Shown here: positions 1 through 11,900 of the stretch, in pieces
Layout of the letters: each line of letters begins with the position of its first letter
How positions within the stretch are numbered: position 1 is the stretch's first letter
NCBI GenBank assembly: GCA_916613615.1
Contig: OU744732.1
Coordinates: forward strand, 58,116,727 to 58,180,726
Direction: 5' to 3'
Length of the DNA stretch: 64,000 bases
Source of the DNA: Steromphala cineraria
Taxonomy: Eukaryota; Mollusca; Gastropoda; Trochida; Trochidae
Translations under genes and position numbers: made by a program
The notes under the pieces: model-generated
Seen by the model: the letters and a program-made list of their open reading frames with translations, nothing else
What the model was told of the DNA's origin: nothing
The model's database searches: none

Positions 1-106
1 GACCATTTTGTGTGAACACCTTTTATTAATTCTGTGGATGAAAAAGGAATCGCATGGGTAAACTTTACATAATTCATTTGAATTATTACTGCTCAAATTG
101 GTTTAA

Positions 107-3100
107 GGACATACCCTACCCAGAAATAAAAATATTTAGATTTTTCTGAAAATAAGCATGTTTGTTCAACTGAGTGTGCAGATTTCAAAGATCGAATAAA
201 AAAAGGGGGTCACCGTGCTCGTTTTTGAGTAAAATCGATTAAAAAAATAACATTTTTGTGAAAAAAGCCAAAAAATATCAATTTTTTTATTTGAGCATAA
301 TTTGTGTGTGAGCGTGAAATATGGATAAAATTCGATGCTAAAAGTGAGAAATAAAACAGTTGTCCATGTTTACCACAAAAATGTTTGATAAAAAAAGCAT
401 TTTAATATTTTTTTTAGATTTATGAATCACACAAAATCGTTTTTTTCACCCCAAAAATAAACAGATTATCTAAAAAAATAACTTTCCAAAATTTAGAATT
501 TTTTAAAATTCTCATAATATGAACTTGACATCATAAGAAACTGAAAATCGAAGAAAAAAATGGGGGTCACCGTCGAAAAATAGCGACCTTTTTCCCGTTG
601 AAAATAAATATAGGCAGCGAAAAAACATCTACGGCAGCCGGAGCGAGTCTAGAATGCCGCCCCAGCCGAAGCGAGTCTAGAATGCCGTCGGTTTGTTGAC
701 GGCTTATTCAATATCGTTAAAATGATATAATTTACCCAGAAGAAACTTTACTAAACCTCTTTATCTCTTTAATTTTTCCACAAATTAAAAAAATACTAAA
801 TATAAACAACAAAGTATCCGGGGTATTGTGCGACATATGAAGTCACTGGACAACGAATCAAGTGTGAACATTCGCATTGTGCATTGCATTAAAATATCAC
901 CCACTGGCCCGCATGAATGCCTTTTGGTGTTCTTCACAAATCTTCACAAATCTATGAATTACCTGTTATATATATAGCTGTTATATTTTCACTATCAAAA
1001 TCTACCAAAGAAGCATTATTTCAAAAGGACTGCAGACAAATCTGTGAACAAACGATCGACGACACAGAGTACAGGGCTTCATGTAAACTTCCGCTTAGAC
1101 TGCACTTCGTTCTTGAAGATTTTTTCGTTACACACATTCTTAGTTCAGCTTTGCAAAATTTACGGTGAATATCAGTTTTATTCGTTAATAAACTGTTATT
1201 ATCTTCTGAAAAGTTTTGCTCGAAAACTTGGAATATAAAGACATCTTTGTCTTGATAAGAATGGAGCCCGAACCAAGTCTAGCTCACATCAAGCGATGTG
1301 GTTCGATCAGTTCGTACACAAAACAAATTCTACCTTCGCATCGACATCTACTGCAGTACCGTCCAAAGAGTTTTTATGTGGCAAAATGTGATAAATCAAC
1401 AGGTTGCATACTTTGACATGTTGGAAACTTTATAAAATATTGAATCTATTGAAATATTTTTCTATCTTTTCCTAAGCTTGGGTCTCCAGTTCTCAACAAA
1501 ACAAATCAAAGAAATCTATTTTAAAAATTAATTTTATTTCAGCAAAAATACACTTTTAAAATTTATGTGGCCTTGTTTAACCGAACTCAGTACACTATGC
1601 CAAATAATTATTAATTTTATTACAGAATGTTAGCATGTTTCATATACCTTAATTGTTTCACATGTACAATTATCATAGTTAACCTATTTTCTTGTCAATT
1701 CCTAAACTTACACTACTTATAATGTAACAGCCAGGTAGCCATGATTGGGATTTAATTGTTTTAATTAGTAGTTCAAACTGATGGCTAAGTGGCACAGTTT
1801 TAAACATGGACCATGTTGCAGTTGGCAAGTCTGTTGTATTATGTGTTTCAAGTTCCAGGAAAGTGCACAATGGGATGTGACAATCACACCAATGCTGCTG
1901 CATCAAAATCTGCAATAATAAAAACATAGCACAATGATCATATCAATCAAACCTTTTTTTACTCTTTTTTTTTTTTCATTTTGAAAACAATAAGTGGGTT
2001 GATACACTTGATAAGAGTTTTCAATAAGAAGAGACACTGCAGTTACAAATATGATTTTGAAACATTTGCTTTTCTAAAATATAGGTAAAAAGAAAATTAA
2101 AAGAGAAAACATGTTCTGAATCATAATGTAATGCCAGTTCCAATGAATGAGAAACATCTATTCATGTGATTTGTAAATTCAGGACATATTAATCTTGAGA
2201 GAAACTGAGAATGACTTTACCTAAAACTGTAACTATAATCCTGAAAATGTTGATATAGGCACTTGATCAAATCAAATTACAATTTGTTTTTAAAAGTTGG
2301 TTAATTTGGTGCATTAGTTTCTGAAAAGTTTGCTAATTGATAGACATTTGTTAATGATGATGATGTTCATTGACATACAATTATGCATACAATATAGAAA
2401 ATATGATACTTTTTGGTAATATTGAAATTAAATCAACTTTTATCTAAGTTTTCCAGTTAGGAATAAGGTGTATAAACTAATGATAATCTACATACATTTA
2501 TTTTAACATACTCATGTTAATCTTCCAAAATAATTTGATTGCCTTCCAATCTTTGAAATAAATAATCACATTAAATTCATAAAATAAACATACTGAAAAG
2601 TTATGAAATCAGATAAAATCCAAATAATGAATAAAAGATATTCACAGCTCATTACACAAATCATTTTTTTAATATATTTCTATAAATTGTTATATGAAAA
2701 ATTATGCCATCTCAAATCTTAAGATGAAGACAGTAAAATTGATTTTAATCTAACATTGGCATAATTCTAAAGTTTGAAAAAAATGAAAAAGAGTTTCTTT
2801 GGGGTTTTTTTTCAGTCAAAAATTTAGCTGTCAAATCTTCTTATAGAATTGCCTGAACTTTTATCTTTATATTTTATCTTATTTTCCAGTAGGGTCTGAC
2901 TGACAGACTAAATTAGCATTTCACCTCTTCAAGTCTTTGATTTTTCACTGAGGTAATTCCTTTCTGAATCCAAAAGATCACTTGATGAGTTGTTGTTTAT
3001 TTAAATAGCTCTAAACAGCTCCAAAATGTAGGTTCAGGAATCAGCATATATTAAATCAATATATCAATTCCTCTGGCTGCAAATTCCAAACAAAAAAAAA

Positions 3101-4197
3101 GCTTTTACCGTAGAATATTTAAAATTGACCACTATTGTCATTTCCATTATTTCAGATTTATCTTGTGTTTTTTTTCTTAGATGGGGATTGTTTTAGTGAG
3201 TCAAATTAAAATATTTTGTTAAATAAATTATCATTGAAGATAGTTTACACATCTTGCTGTAGGCTTCTTTAATAGTCTAAATAATGACTCGAACACTTGA
3301 AATCAAGTCTAGATCTTAGCTGAACAATTTAGGCCTGCCTATATAATCTGAGACTGAGGCTCCTATAGCTTTCTTATTTTTATTGAAATAAACGCAGTTG
3401 AGTAATAAGTTTGAATTATATTAAAACGACTGAATATAAGTCTTCACTTGTGTCTCGTTATCTTAAAGAAATTTAGCAATTACAATTTCACGTCAATTTG
3501 AAAGTTGGCTACCTGAAAAGTACTGTGCTGTCAGTGTCACTGCCACATATGAAGTGTTGACTGTTGACTGTTGACTGTTGATCGGGGTAATTCCGGGCAA
3601 CACACTGTCGCAGGGGAGGATTTCCGTATTTCAAACTCATCTTTGAGCAGGTCAATCGCTGGTTATTTGGATTCTAGATTTCATGTTGTTATGATTACCG
3701 TAGTAGATAAACAACATGGTCAGCTGACTGTCATCACGCGCTGGCTTTGCATTCACGAAGTTTCAGTAGACAAAATATTTCGTTTTGAATTTTAAATTTT
3801 CAATGAAACGAAGAAAACTTCGCTCAATTTTCATTTCTATTTTCAATCTTCAACTATTTTCTTCAACATGGGCAACTTTAAGCGACATATTTCGCATTTT
3901 ACCGGCTGCTTGACTGATTGACGCCGATCAGCTGATGACAGCATGGCTTGTTTATCAACGCTACCGTACATCGATTTCTTGTCGTAAATGTGAAGTAATC
4001 TTTTGATATCACACTTAAATAAACAAAGTGGACTTTTCAGTATCTAAATTATCTATCAACATAGACAGATCATAGTTCTCAGTAAGGTTTTGATATAGTT
4101 TATTAGCATTCAGAATTGTCGCAAATGTCTTATCGTATCGATTTGCGATGCGCACGGTTCTGCGCAGAAGCAACGTTTTTATGCGTAGGGTATGTCC
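107..4197. mobile_element. 4,091-bp DNA transposon with TTAA target duplication
   Basis: The ends are inverted: GGACATACCCTAC at 107-119 and GTAGGGTATGTCC at 4185-4197. TTAA lies directly outside both ends (103-106 and 4198-4201), while paralogous MITE copies show a single TTTAAA-type site there, so the insertion boundaries are exact. Inside the left end are two copies of GGGGGTCACCGT (near 206 and 561) and two 25-bp repeats containing GCGAGTCTAGAATGCCG (about 635-690). Near the right end there is a hairpin with TCGCAAAT/ATTTGCGA arms (4119-4148) and a triple TTGACTG repeat near 3557. TTAA targeting is known for piggyBac and Kolobok superfamilies; I saw no DDE-type transposase, so the superfamily is open. 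Confidence 0.8.
1712..1909 (-). CDS. Candidate 66-codon exon inside the TTAA transposon, function unknown
   Basis: On the minus strand a pyrimidine/T-rich tract ending TTATTGCAG precedes an open 66-codon phase-0 segment that ends at a consensus donor GTAAGT (plus 1706-1711). It encodes a peptide beginning ILMQQHWCDC and ending CYIISS, with four Cys. I do not recognise a domain. The splice sites and open frame suggest an exon of a transposon-encoded or captured gene, but a chance open frame cannot be excluded. Confidence 0.3.
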
Positions 4198-4308
4198 TTA
4201 AATGAATTTTCTTACAATTGGATCCATTCATTTTCATTTTCACCTTATATTCCCCCTAAAAACGTGCTTCTGTCCCTTTAAAAACACAAATATAGAAATA
4301 CAAGCGAT

Positions 4309-4640
4309 CATCAAAAGCTGCACTGTACATACACGTTCAATAAAAACCTATAAAGTGAACATAAACTTAAATGATATGGACATGCATGTACCTTTTTTCA
4401 CTTCCAGAAAACAAAATATACACAACAAAATTAATCAAAATCGACAATACAACACAAAAGCAATCCCCAAAAAATGCAGTTTACAAACACGCTCAATAGA
4501 AACCTATAAAATTTATATAAAATAAAATTATCTGAACATACATGTACATATACCATTATACATCAAAATCAGCACTATACGTAAAAGTTCAATGAAAAAA
4601 ATTAAGTGAATATTAAATAAATTGATATGAACATACCATG
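4309..4640. repeat. Degenerate tandem repeat, about three copies
   Basis: Three related blocks start near 4311, 4470 and 4562. Each has a TGCACT/TGCAGT/AGCACT core, then a CGTTCAATA-type stretch, then a GAACATACATGTACC-like end. Spacing is uneven (about 159 and 92 bp). An open frame covers part of it but looks like low-complexity translation. From 4641 to 5251 I see only AT-rich sequence with no recognisable feature. Confidence 0.5.
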
Positions 4641-5251
4641 ATTCATATCATCCAGAACAATGAGCCTTATCTTGTAAATTTAGATTAATTTAATACCATT
4701 TCGTGACAAAAACATTCCGAAAACGAACCCCTGGAATAGGCTAATGAGTAATCACAATTTCATTGACCAGAGTATGATAATTTATTGACATGACAGTTCA
4801 AATACATTTGGGGTCCTAAAACAGAGTTTCAAATATGCTCTTTGGCCAAAATGTATGATATTGAACTTTAAACTTATCAAATTTAGACATGTTTATAAAA
4901 ATAAGATGATATCAATATACATACCATTCATGGCAATCATTTTGTTATATAAACTTATAACATTAGACACCAAACAAAAAGCCAGATTTCACTATCATCT
5001 TATCTTTATAAACGACTAATCTAAAAGGCTTATTTTTCCAAAACATGACCAAATATAGCTTTTAAATTCATAACTTAGTTCAGGTTGCTACTGAAGACAT
5101 GTAGTGAACCTGTTCGTTGTAATAATCAATCGTGCCTTAACTATTTTGCATTTTACATGGTATCGTTTCATTTGCCACTGAGTGTAATTCAAAAATGACT
5201 TTAGCATTTATCTTGTTAAATGATAGTATGGTATTTTTAATCATCATTATT

Positions 5252-5462
5252 TATACTCACCGTCGATAGTTAACAATAAGCCCGATTATCCTAACCTGTC
5301 TAATTCCGACAATCCTTACACAGCGTAAAGACAGAGTTATCGATGCTCTAACCTGTACCGAATATTCGCCTACAGGTGGCTAACCCCACGTCATCACTGC
5401 TTCTTAGTACACAGGGGAGGACGGGTGGGAGCTAACGATTGTTAACTATTGATGGTGAGTAT
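5252..5462. repeat. 211-bp unit with DIRS-type inverted ends
   Basis: Starts TATACTCACCGTCGATAG and ends CTATTGATGGTGAGTATA, an inverted match that also spans the flanking CATCATTA/TAATGATG. Its body matches the 8640-8780 terminus of the neighbouring DIRS element in inverse orientation. It may be a non-autonomous derivative or part of the element's terminal repeat. Confidence 0.6.
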
Positions 5463-5759
5463 AATTAATGATGTTTAAACAAAAACATACTATAATTTGA
5501 TATACCCTCATCGATAGTTAACAATAAGCCCGAATCCCACCGACGAAGGTGGGTGCGAGAAGGCTAAAGAGATAATAGCTCTATCTTTACAGAAAGAGAG
5601 TTTGTTACCTATAGGTCGAAACCTTGAGTCATCAAGGGGAATCATCTGTCAACTGGAGTGGTTAACCCTGACCCATCCTTGCTATGCGAGGTGTCCCGCA
5701 ACCAAGGTCGTCAACTAGAATAAATAAAAACAGACACACAACTTAAATCAACCTCGGGT

Positions 5760-6367
5760 TTATTGAGAAAAAAGAAAGTTAACGAGCAGGAGGGTGCACA
5801 CCTGTGCGCCCAGGCGGTTTATTCCCTCCAAGTCCTCGTTTGAGATATCCCGGAGGTAGTGGTTGGCGAACACCAAACCTGACTTCCAGAAGCAGCCAGC
5901 CATGATGTCCGTCACCGCCAAGTTGCTATCGGGGCCATCGTTGCTGAGATGGCCCTGATCTTGTGCGGATTTGATTTCGCTGGGGGATCAAGATCCGCGG
6001 CCTTGTAAGTATCTAACACCGCAGAGCAGAGGTAGATGCTTAGTTGTCTCTTGTTGATTTCCTGAACACTGGTCTGGGAATCTGGGATGAAAAGTCTCCT
6101 CCTCCCTTGACGCAGTGTTCGGGTTTTCTTGGTATATATCCGTAAGGCTCGTACTGGACAGAGGAGACCGTTCTCCTCGTCTGTCCGATATACAATCCCG
6201 GAAATGGACGGTAGTGAGGGTGGAGGTGTCCACAAACAGGTGACGTATTGCTGACGTTTCCCTGAGGGGGACCCCCACCAACACGTTGGACTCCTTCGGC
6301 CACCAGGACACCACCTAAACATCGCTATCACAAAGTCCCGTTGAGCCTCCAGAACAGATGGGGGCAC
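5760..6367 (-). pseudogene. DIRS tyrosine recombinase, C-terminal part, frameshifted
   Basis: This is the catalytic half of a phage-integrase-like tyrosine recombinase of DIRS retroelements, which replaces the DDE integrase and inserts circular cDNA. The segment LLCPVRALRIYTKKTRTLR is followed by RRRLFIP, then NPHKIRAISATMA holding the H-x-x-R box. After a 1-nt frame change near 5940 the frame reads DSNLAVTDIMAGCFWKSG and then FANHYLRDISNEDLEG, where the Tyr of HYLRD is the expected nucleophile. It ends VCTLLLVNFLFSQ-stop at 5760-5762; AATAAA overlaps that stop on the same strand. The N-terminal half with the first catalytic Arg is missing or out of frame near 6250. Confidence 0.85.
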
Positions 6368-6379
6368 TTATCTGGTCTT

Positions 6380-8367
6380 GGAGTAAGAGGGGGCGCACCT
6401 CCTCCCTTCTTCTTAGGCGTCGTCACCTGGGACGAGGCACTACCCCCTTCTTGTCGTTGACTTTCCTGGTGCTGCTGATGGGCCCTGGTGACTTGCCGGT
6501 CGAATAGGGTGGATAAGGTTCCGGGAACGTCTGTCGGCGCCAGGACACCTTTGCACCTTAGGTTAGTCACCCCTGCTGAGATGCGGGAGGCAGACAGCAT
6601 CATCTGCGCTAGATTCTCAGCGAGGGAGGGCGTTGGCCTCTTTCTCCAGGCCCGTGTCGTTCGGAAACCCTTCCATCGACTGCAAAGCATGAGCCAAGTT
6701 GTTGGCAAGGCCCAAAATGATCACTGCCATCGCGGGAGGCGGTAGAGCTAGCGTGAGGTGGTAGAGTGCCTGACACGACAGGTGACAGGTGCTATCCAGG
6801 CGCCTGAAGCACAGGCGGTAAGGCATAAGACGGGAGGTCTACCGCCAACCCAGCAGAGAGCAGAAGGCTGGCCCCTTTCTCCCCGCCCGCCAACACGGCA
6901 CTCGCCTGACAGGCGTGAGTCACGTGGTTGGCAATCCGCGATAATCCAGCGTTCCGATAAATCTACACTACAAGCCCTGGAAAACTTAACGGGGTTTTAC
7001 CTCAAACCCAATTACCTCCTTTTGCAATGACTCAGCTAAACGGTTTTTTTTAACAAACAATGGGATCACTTCTAAAACCACTTTTCTATCTCTCACTATG
7101 CCTTTCTTTCCGTCTTTTCCCTCATCATATTCGTTCTGTGTCTCCGTGATCTGTCTACTCTATTTTGGATGGCACCATCCACGTGTTAAATAGCTGAAAA
7201 ATTGCTGACAACACGTTAAATCCCAACTCACTCACTCACTTGATGTCGCGAACGGTTGAGTTGTTTACGCATTTGGTGTCTGCGTTTCGTTTCTGATTGG
7301 ATAACATGTTCGTAAAGGGAGGTAATTGGGTTTGAGATAAACCCCAGGGCTTGTAGTGTAGATTTATCGGAACTAAAGCGTTGGATTATCGAGGATGCGT
7401 GGTTGGCAAGCTCCCTGATTCTCATAGCATGCTTGTCCAGGGGGGACAACTGCGCGTCTGATACCTGGTGATGCATGGAGGGAGCGCCACTGGGCGGATG
7501 TTGTGGTCCAAGGTGGGGGTAGAAAGAGGTAGGGAACTGCCATGAACAGGGAAGCCAGATCAGATCTTGTCCAACAAAACCAGGGGGTCCAAGAGATGAC
7601 ACTGCACCGCAGCCGCAATGTTACAGTCATAGTCCTTGCCGGGCCACCTGAAGAAGCTGGCTCTGCGTCAGCGTCTCCTCCTCAGCGCTGAAAGTTTCCA
7701 ATCTGGCCAACCTGGTTGATTGAGGTTCTTCCCCAAACTCTTGAATGTCCCGAAGAGTTGATTTTTCCAAGTCAGACGCCCTTTCCTCCTGGTCTCGTTT
7801 GCGAGTTGGAGAAGTCTCCCGGTCTAAGGGGGTTCACGTGGCCACGGGAGAAATCACCACCACTCTCCTCCTCTTTGGAGTGGACGGTGCTTCAGGGGAG
7901 GACAGAGTGGAAACGGCCTCCTCCTCAACCCTGGACCATGCCCGATCTCTAGTTTGAAACATCGACACGACCAGATCCTTCCCTGAGGACATGTGGTCCG
8001 TCAGGTACTTCTGGTCGAAAGGGGAAGGTGAGATGGGTCTCGACCTCTTCTCCTTCTTATGTTTCCCCTTCCTCTCGGCGGCCTGCGGATGTCCCCGCGA
8101 ATTGGCGGTATCAGGGGAGCATCTCCGTTTGTCCGAGGAGAGACTTCCGAGTCCGTGTCCGGGGACAAGTTCCTTTCAGATCCCAGCCCCTGCTTCCGAT
8201 AAGTCAAACTCAGAGGCGTCCTCCGAGATGACGAGGTCGGAGCCCTGGGAGGCGTTATCCGCAGTGGGCACAGTAGCAGTGGTTGAAAAGGACGCGAAAG
8301 GATGCCTGGCGATTCTCAGCTTCTGCTGTGTCTCAGACTTCCTCACTGCTGAGCGAGCGATAATCAT
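6380..8367 (-). pseudogene. DIRS Gag-like remnant, several frames
   Basis: Minus-strand pieces in different frames form a Gag-like region: an N-terminal piece from 8367 (MIIARSAVRKSETQQKLRIA), an acidic/basic stretch SERNLSPDTDSEVSPRTNGD near 8150, a helical segment ELANHASSIIQRFSSDKSTL near 7400, and a C-terminal piece with LAENLAQMMLSASRISAGV followed by a Gln/Pro/Lys-rich tail to 6380. This order (Gag directly before recombinase) indicates loss of the polymerase genes. Assignment as Gag rests on position within the DIRS element, not on a diagnostic motif. Confidence 0.55.
6905..7415. repeat. Inverted duplication inside the DIRS Gag region with a short insert
   Basis: The stretch at about 6917-7022 (TTCCGATAAATCTACACTAC through CCCAATTACCTCC) is repeated in inverted orientation at about 7310-7415. 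The arms are roughly 90 percent alike with small indels. The spacer 7023-7309 is unlike the surrounding Gag and ends with a CTCACTCACTCACT tail, resembling a short retroposon. Confidence 0.7.
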
Positions 8368-8804
8368 GGTCTAGACGAGAAGTCTACTGCTAACCCAGCA
8401 AAAAGCAGAACGCTGGGCGACCCGACACGTGGAACCCGGGCCAGCTGAAATTGACAATAACTGACTGGGGTCAATTACTGACAAAATCAGAAACAAATAA
8501 CGACACTCGAGAGGCGACAAGAGGCACTAACTACTTCGCGAGAAGTAGTTAACCCTCTTAAACGACACAACAGTCGCAAAGAAAACAAGGGTAAGTTTAT
8601 CAATGACAAAAATAGTCGAAATTGCTAGAGCAGTGTCCTTGATCGCCGACAGAAAAGCAATGATGACATGAGGTTAGCCACCTGGTGGCGAGTATTCGGT
8701 ACAGGTTAGAGCACTCTGTATAAGGATATTATAAAAGATTAGGATAATCGGGCTCATTGTTAACTATCGTGGAGAGTATATTAGATAATATCTTTTGTTG
8801 TAAA

Positions 8805-8924
8805 TCACACTTGTGAAAAGGTGAATTTTACAAGGTTTCCATCGCCCGTAACAATTATACTATCCGGTTGTTTGTCGGGCATCGTGTCGTTTGCGTAGCC
8901 CTTGTACGTCCCGTCGATGTATAT
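8805..8924 (-). CDS. Terminal exon of galectin-like domain
   Basis: Acceptor CAAAAACAG. The exon encodes IYIDGTYKGYANDTMPDK, then QPDSIIVTGDGNLVKFTFSQ-V and a TGA stop at 8805-8807, in phase 0 with the preceding exon. It matches the last strands of galectins (vnG..f..f.HR...dti.i.Gdv.l..v.f). The DIRS-like element ends about 25 bp further on, so it forms the proximal 3' flank or UTR. Confidence 0.75.
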   Translation of the reverse strand: MYIDGTYKGYANDTMPDKQPDSIIVTGDGNLVKFTFSQV

Positions 8925-11900
8925 CTGTTTTTGGGATAAAATGAAAAGAATTTCAGTGATAAGGGTTACAGCAATGCTAACGAAGCAAAAAAATATTTAA
9001 AAAAAAAAACACAAAAAAACATGTTCCTTTCAGTATTCCTTTTTTAAATTGGCATGTGAAGAATCTCCTTATCGAGTCCAATCAGGAATGTGAAAAAAGA
9101 CTTATGACTTTCTTGATATTGATAATGTATGTTTTTAATTTTTGTCAAATTCTAATATCTTACTTTTGAGTTATGATTAACATTACCTCATATTTTCCAT
9201 TCTGGCGGATTATCTCAAATGTGAAGTCAACCCCCACAGCAAAACCCAAAGGGATGCTCAATTCCGTTATCCATGTTCCGTCAACTCCCGTGTAGAGAAC
9301 AAATGTGTCTATGTCGCCGTTGTAGTTCAGCAGTGCAGAACCTTGGATAAAGTAGCCTGTTGTTGCTATTCGAAAATAAATCCTGAAAGGGAAATTTTAT
9401 GAACATTTATTATTTGCTCATTAAGTGATAGAGACGAATACAGCTGCATACCATAAGTTTGTTCACTTGTCCGTGTATCTTACTTAGTCGTCACTACATA
9501 CAATGTAATCTGAGTTTCCTTAAAACGTCAATTAAACAATTTCGAAATACTTACAATAAATCAGCCATTGACCATGTGTAAAATAGGCATTTACAACATA
9601 TGTTTATAGCTGTCTTGTGCAAAATTAAGAAATGTATAAGATGTAAGGGCACTATTTTGGAAATTCCGTTTGCATAATGACCCTTAAATGAAGATATTTT
9701 ATAGATACTTCTCGCAGATATTTCATAACTATTTCTTATTTGGCCCTTAAAGTAGATATTCCCCAAAAAAATAAATGAATTTGTTAAAATTTGAAAATTT
9801 CACCAAGTAAGACATTTAGAACCGTAAACGTCTATGTCGCAAAGCAGCGCTTTGGTCGCTTCAGATACAGAGACTGAATACCAGCTAATGTTTATTTTTG
9901 TGTAATGTCTGTTTTTGTATTTCCATGTTCACATTTACATATACACACACGCTTTTATTTAGTTTTAGTTTTAAAATAAGACTATTTAAAAACCTCAATA
10001 TAAACTCGTATTCCTTTTAACGAATCTTCGTATCCTGTAATGATTTACGCAGAGCTTGCAGCTGAGGTGTTTTGATAAAACAATATAATCATCAGTTAAA
10101 GATAAAGGTTCTACTTCAAGGAAAAACATATCCGTTTCATGAAAAGATAGTCTAGATTGTAATGCATCACAGAATTTAAAATTTTACATGTAATTCACAT
10201 GTCTAAGATTTATAAAAAATATCTTACCTAGTATCCGTTGATCTAAATAGAAATCTCAATTTGTAGATTAAATTTTGATCATTCTGACGACAAGGATGTA
10301 AACAAACATACGGCTTTCCTGTTGATGTAAAATCAAGTGTACCCAAACATTCAGAAAACCTTAGCCTTTTTTGCGTTTCATGGAAAAGCGATGATTGAAC
10401 TTTTAACTTACTTTCACAAATTTGACAGCACGTTAGTGGTTGGTTGAAATCGTACATCCGGTTGACACATACCTCTACGGCATTCAGTAAGAAGGAAATT
10501 ATTAGTTGACAATGTATAATCCTTAACTGAAACCTTCTCGATTTGGTTTCCTTTCTAGTTCTAAAAGGATATACAGATATATTTTTCAATCTAATTAAGC
10601 AAGCATACATACCTCCCATTTGTGTGCTTGAATATAAGATCAACATAAGTAAAAAGTTAAAATAGACTACACTTGTGTCTGACCCTTTAGACTTGTGGTT
10701 AGAGTGGGTGCTTACGGTTCAGGCGATTAAGGTTCGAATCCACCTTGGAAATATTTTAAAATAAACTGTCAACATTGAGGCTGAGTCGTACTTTTGATAT
10801 GGAAACCTTTGACTTTGAAATATAAAACTTTTCCAATCTCTGAGTAGGTCTCACATATGAATTTAAGCCCTGACTTCTCAATGTTATTTGTCCCTTAGGC
10901 TGTTTCATCCAAGGCGCGTTTCTATTTTCAACCAAAACCTGAAAACGTGTTTTAACCTTTACTTACAAAAGTTCAATTCTTCCACGGGGAAAAACTGACT
11001 TGAAAGTGTGTTTACACATTCGTGAGGTATAAAAGTAAAGTTTGGATAGCCACGAAAGCTATTGCATTTTTAGATAGGATAATACAAGGCGAGCCTTTCT
11101 CAATGGTTTTCTATGTGTCGCTCCGATCCTTATAGCGACTTTCAGAGGCAATTAGTTGTTTTACGTTCGGAGGTTCTCGCTTTTGATATCTGTAAAATTC
11201 GAATCTGACATTTTGAATATTTAAATATTTGGTTCAATATATGTCAATTAAATTAGATAGTTTTAATTTATTGTTGGATTCATTTATTGTCTTACAGTTA
11301 GTTTTTGTTCTTTTCAAGTGTCCTTAAAGTGTTATGTTTTCATTGGGGTTTTTTTATAGAAAAAGAATACATTTTATCATGTTTACCTTCTGAGAGAAAG
11401 ATGCATTTACAATCGTGAGATATGAATACAGTTTACATGACAAAAATGTTTTAGCCCCTATCCCGATTTTTATGTTAAGAATCAAAACCGACCCTTATGT
11501 TTTGTTTGTGTGAATTAGCCCCCGGTAGAAGGACATTGGAAAGGGCCGACCGAATTTCCCGAAGCCAAGGTCGAAGGAAAGGACGACAAATTCGGTCAAA
11601 AATCTTGAAATATATAAGCAACGTATCGCACAAACGCAGCCAGTTATTGCCAAGGGCCTGCACGTTTTTTGCGTAAGAAATGTACAATACACTTGTGCAT
11701 ACGTTTTTAGAATCAAATATATACAAGTGTTTGCCACTAACGTTGCAATGTCTCCCGCCATTGAAATATTTCGAATAATTGCCACATTAAGCAAATTTAT
11801 TATTCCCATTGACATTGAGTGCAATGGTTCAAGAGATATGGCTTTAACAAGAGTGGTAACCTTGAAAGTAAAGTCATGGTCATTTTAACTGACTGGTGTC

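Larger units (their letters stand above)
1..4277 (-). mobile_element. TTAA MITE, family A, split by a younger transposon; left end outside window
   Basis: Positions 1-106 and 4202-4277, read on the minus strand and joined across 107-4197, match the MITE copies at 21482-21794 and 27617-27973. Shared landmarks are the GAGCAGTAATAATTCAAAT and CATGCGATTCC stretches and the terminal AGGGACAGAAGCACGTTTT. The terminus at 4277 is followed by TTAA (4278-4281), the expected target duplication. The other terminus lies before position 1. The family is non-autonomous; piggyBac-like or Kolobok-like by its TTAA target only. Confidence 0.75.
5252..8780 (-). mobile_element. Decayed DIRS-like (tyrosine recombinase) retroelement region
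   Basis: The outer ends are inverted: TATACTCACCGTCGATAGTT at 5252 and, on the other strand, a TATACTC...CGATAGTTAACAATGAGCCCG sequence ending at 8780. Similarity continues for roughly 140 bp on each side. A second inverted end (TATACCCTCATCGATAGTTA) lies at 5501, and 5252-5462 is itself bounded by inverted copies of the same terminus, giving a nested structure like DIRS terminal/internal complementary repeats or a small derivative beside the main copy. The interior encodes Gag-like and tyrosine-recombinase remnants on the minus strand. No reverse transcriptase or RNase H was found, so the copy is internally deleted and non-autonomous. Confidence 0.8.

Noticed and set aside
7991..8374. 127-codon plus-strand ORF in the DIRS region
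   Set aside because: It is antisense to the Gag-like remnant and has no recognisable motif.
10224..10646. 140-codon minus frame with several Cys as another lectin exon
   Set aside because: It has a possible donor (GTAAGT), but its phases do not fit between the exons at 12983 and 9383, which already join into a continuous galectin-like domain.
11475..11824. Overlapping minus ORFs of 83 and 109 codons
   Set aside because: No motif, splice context or repetition supports them; likely chance open frames in an intron.
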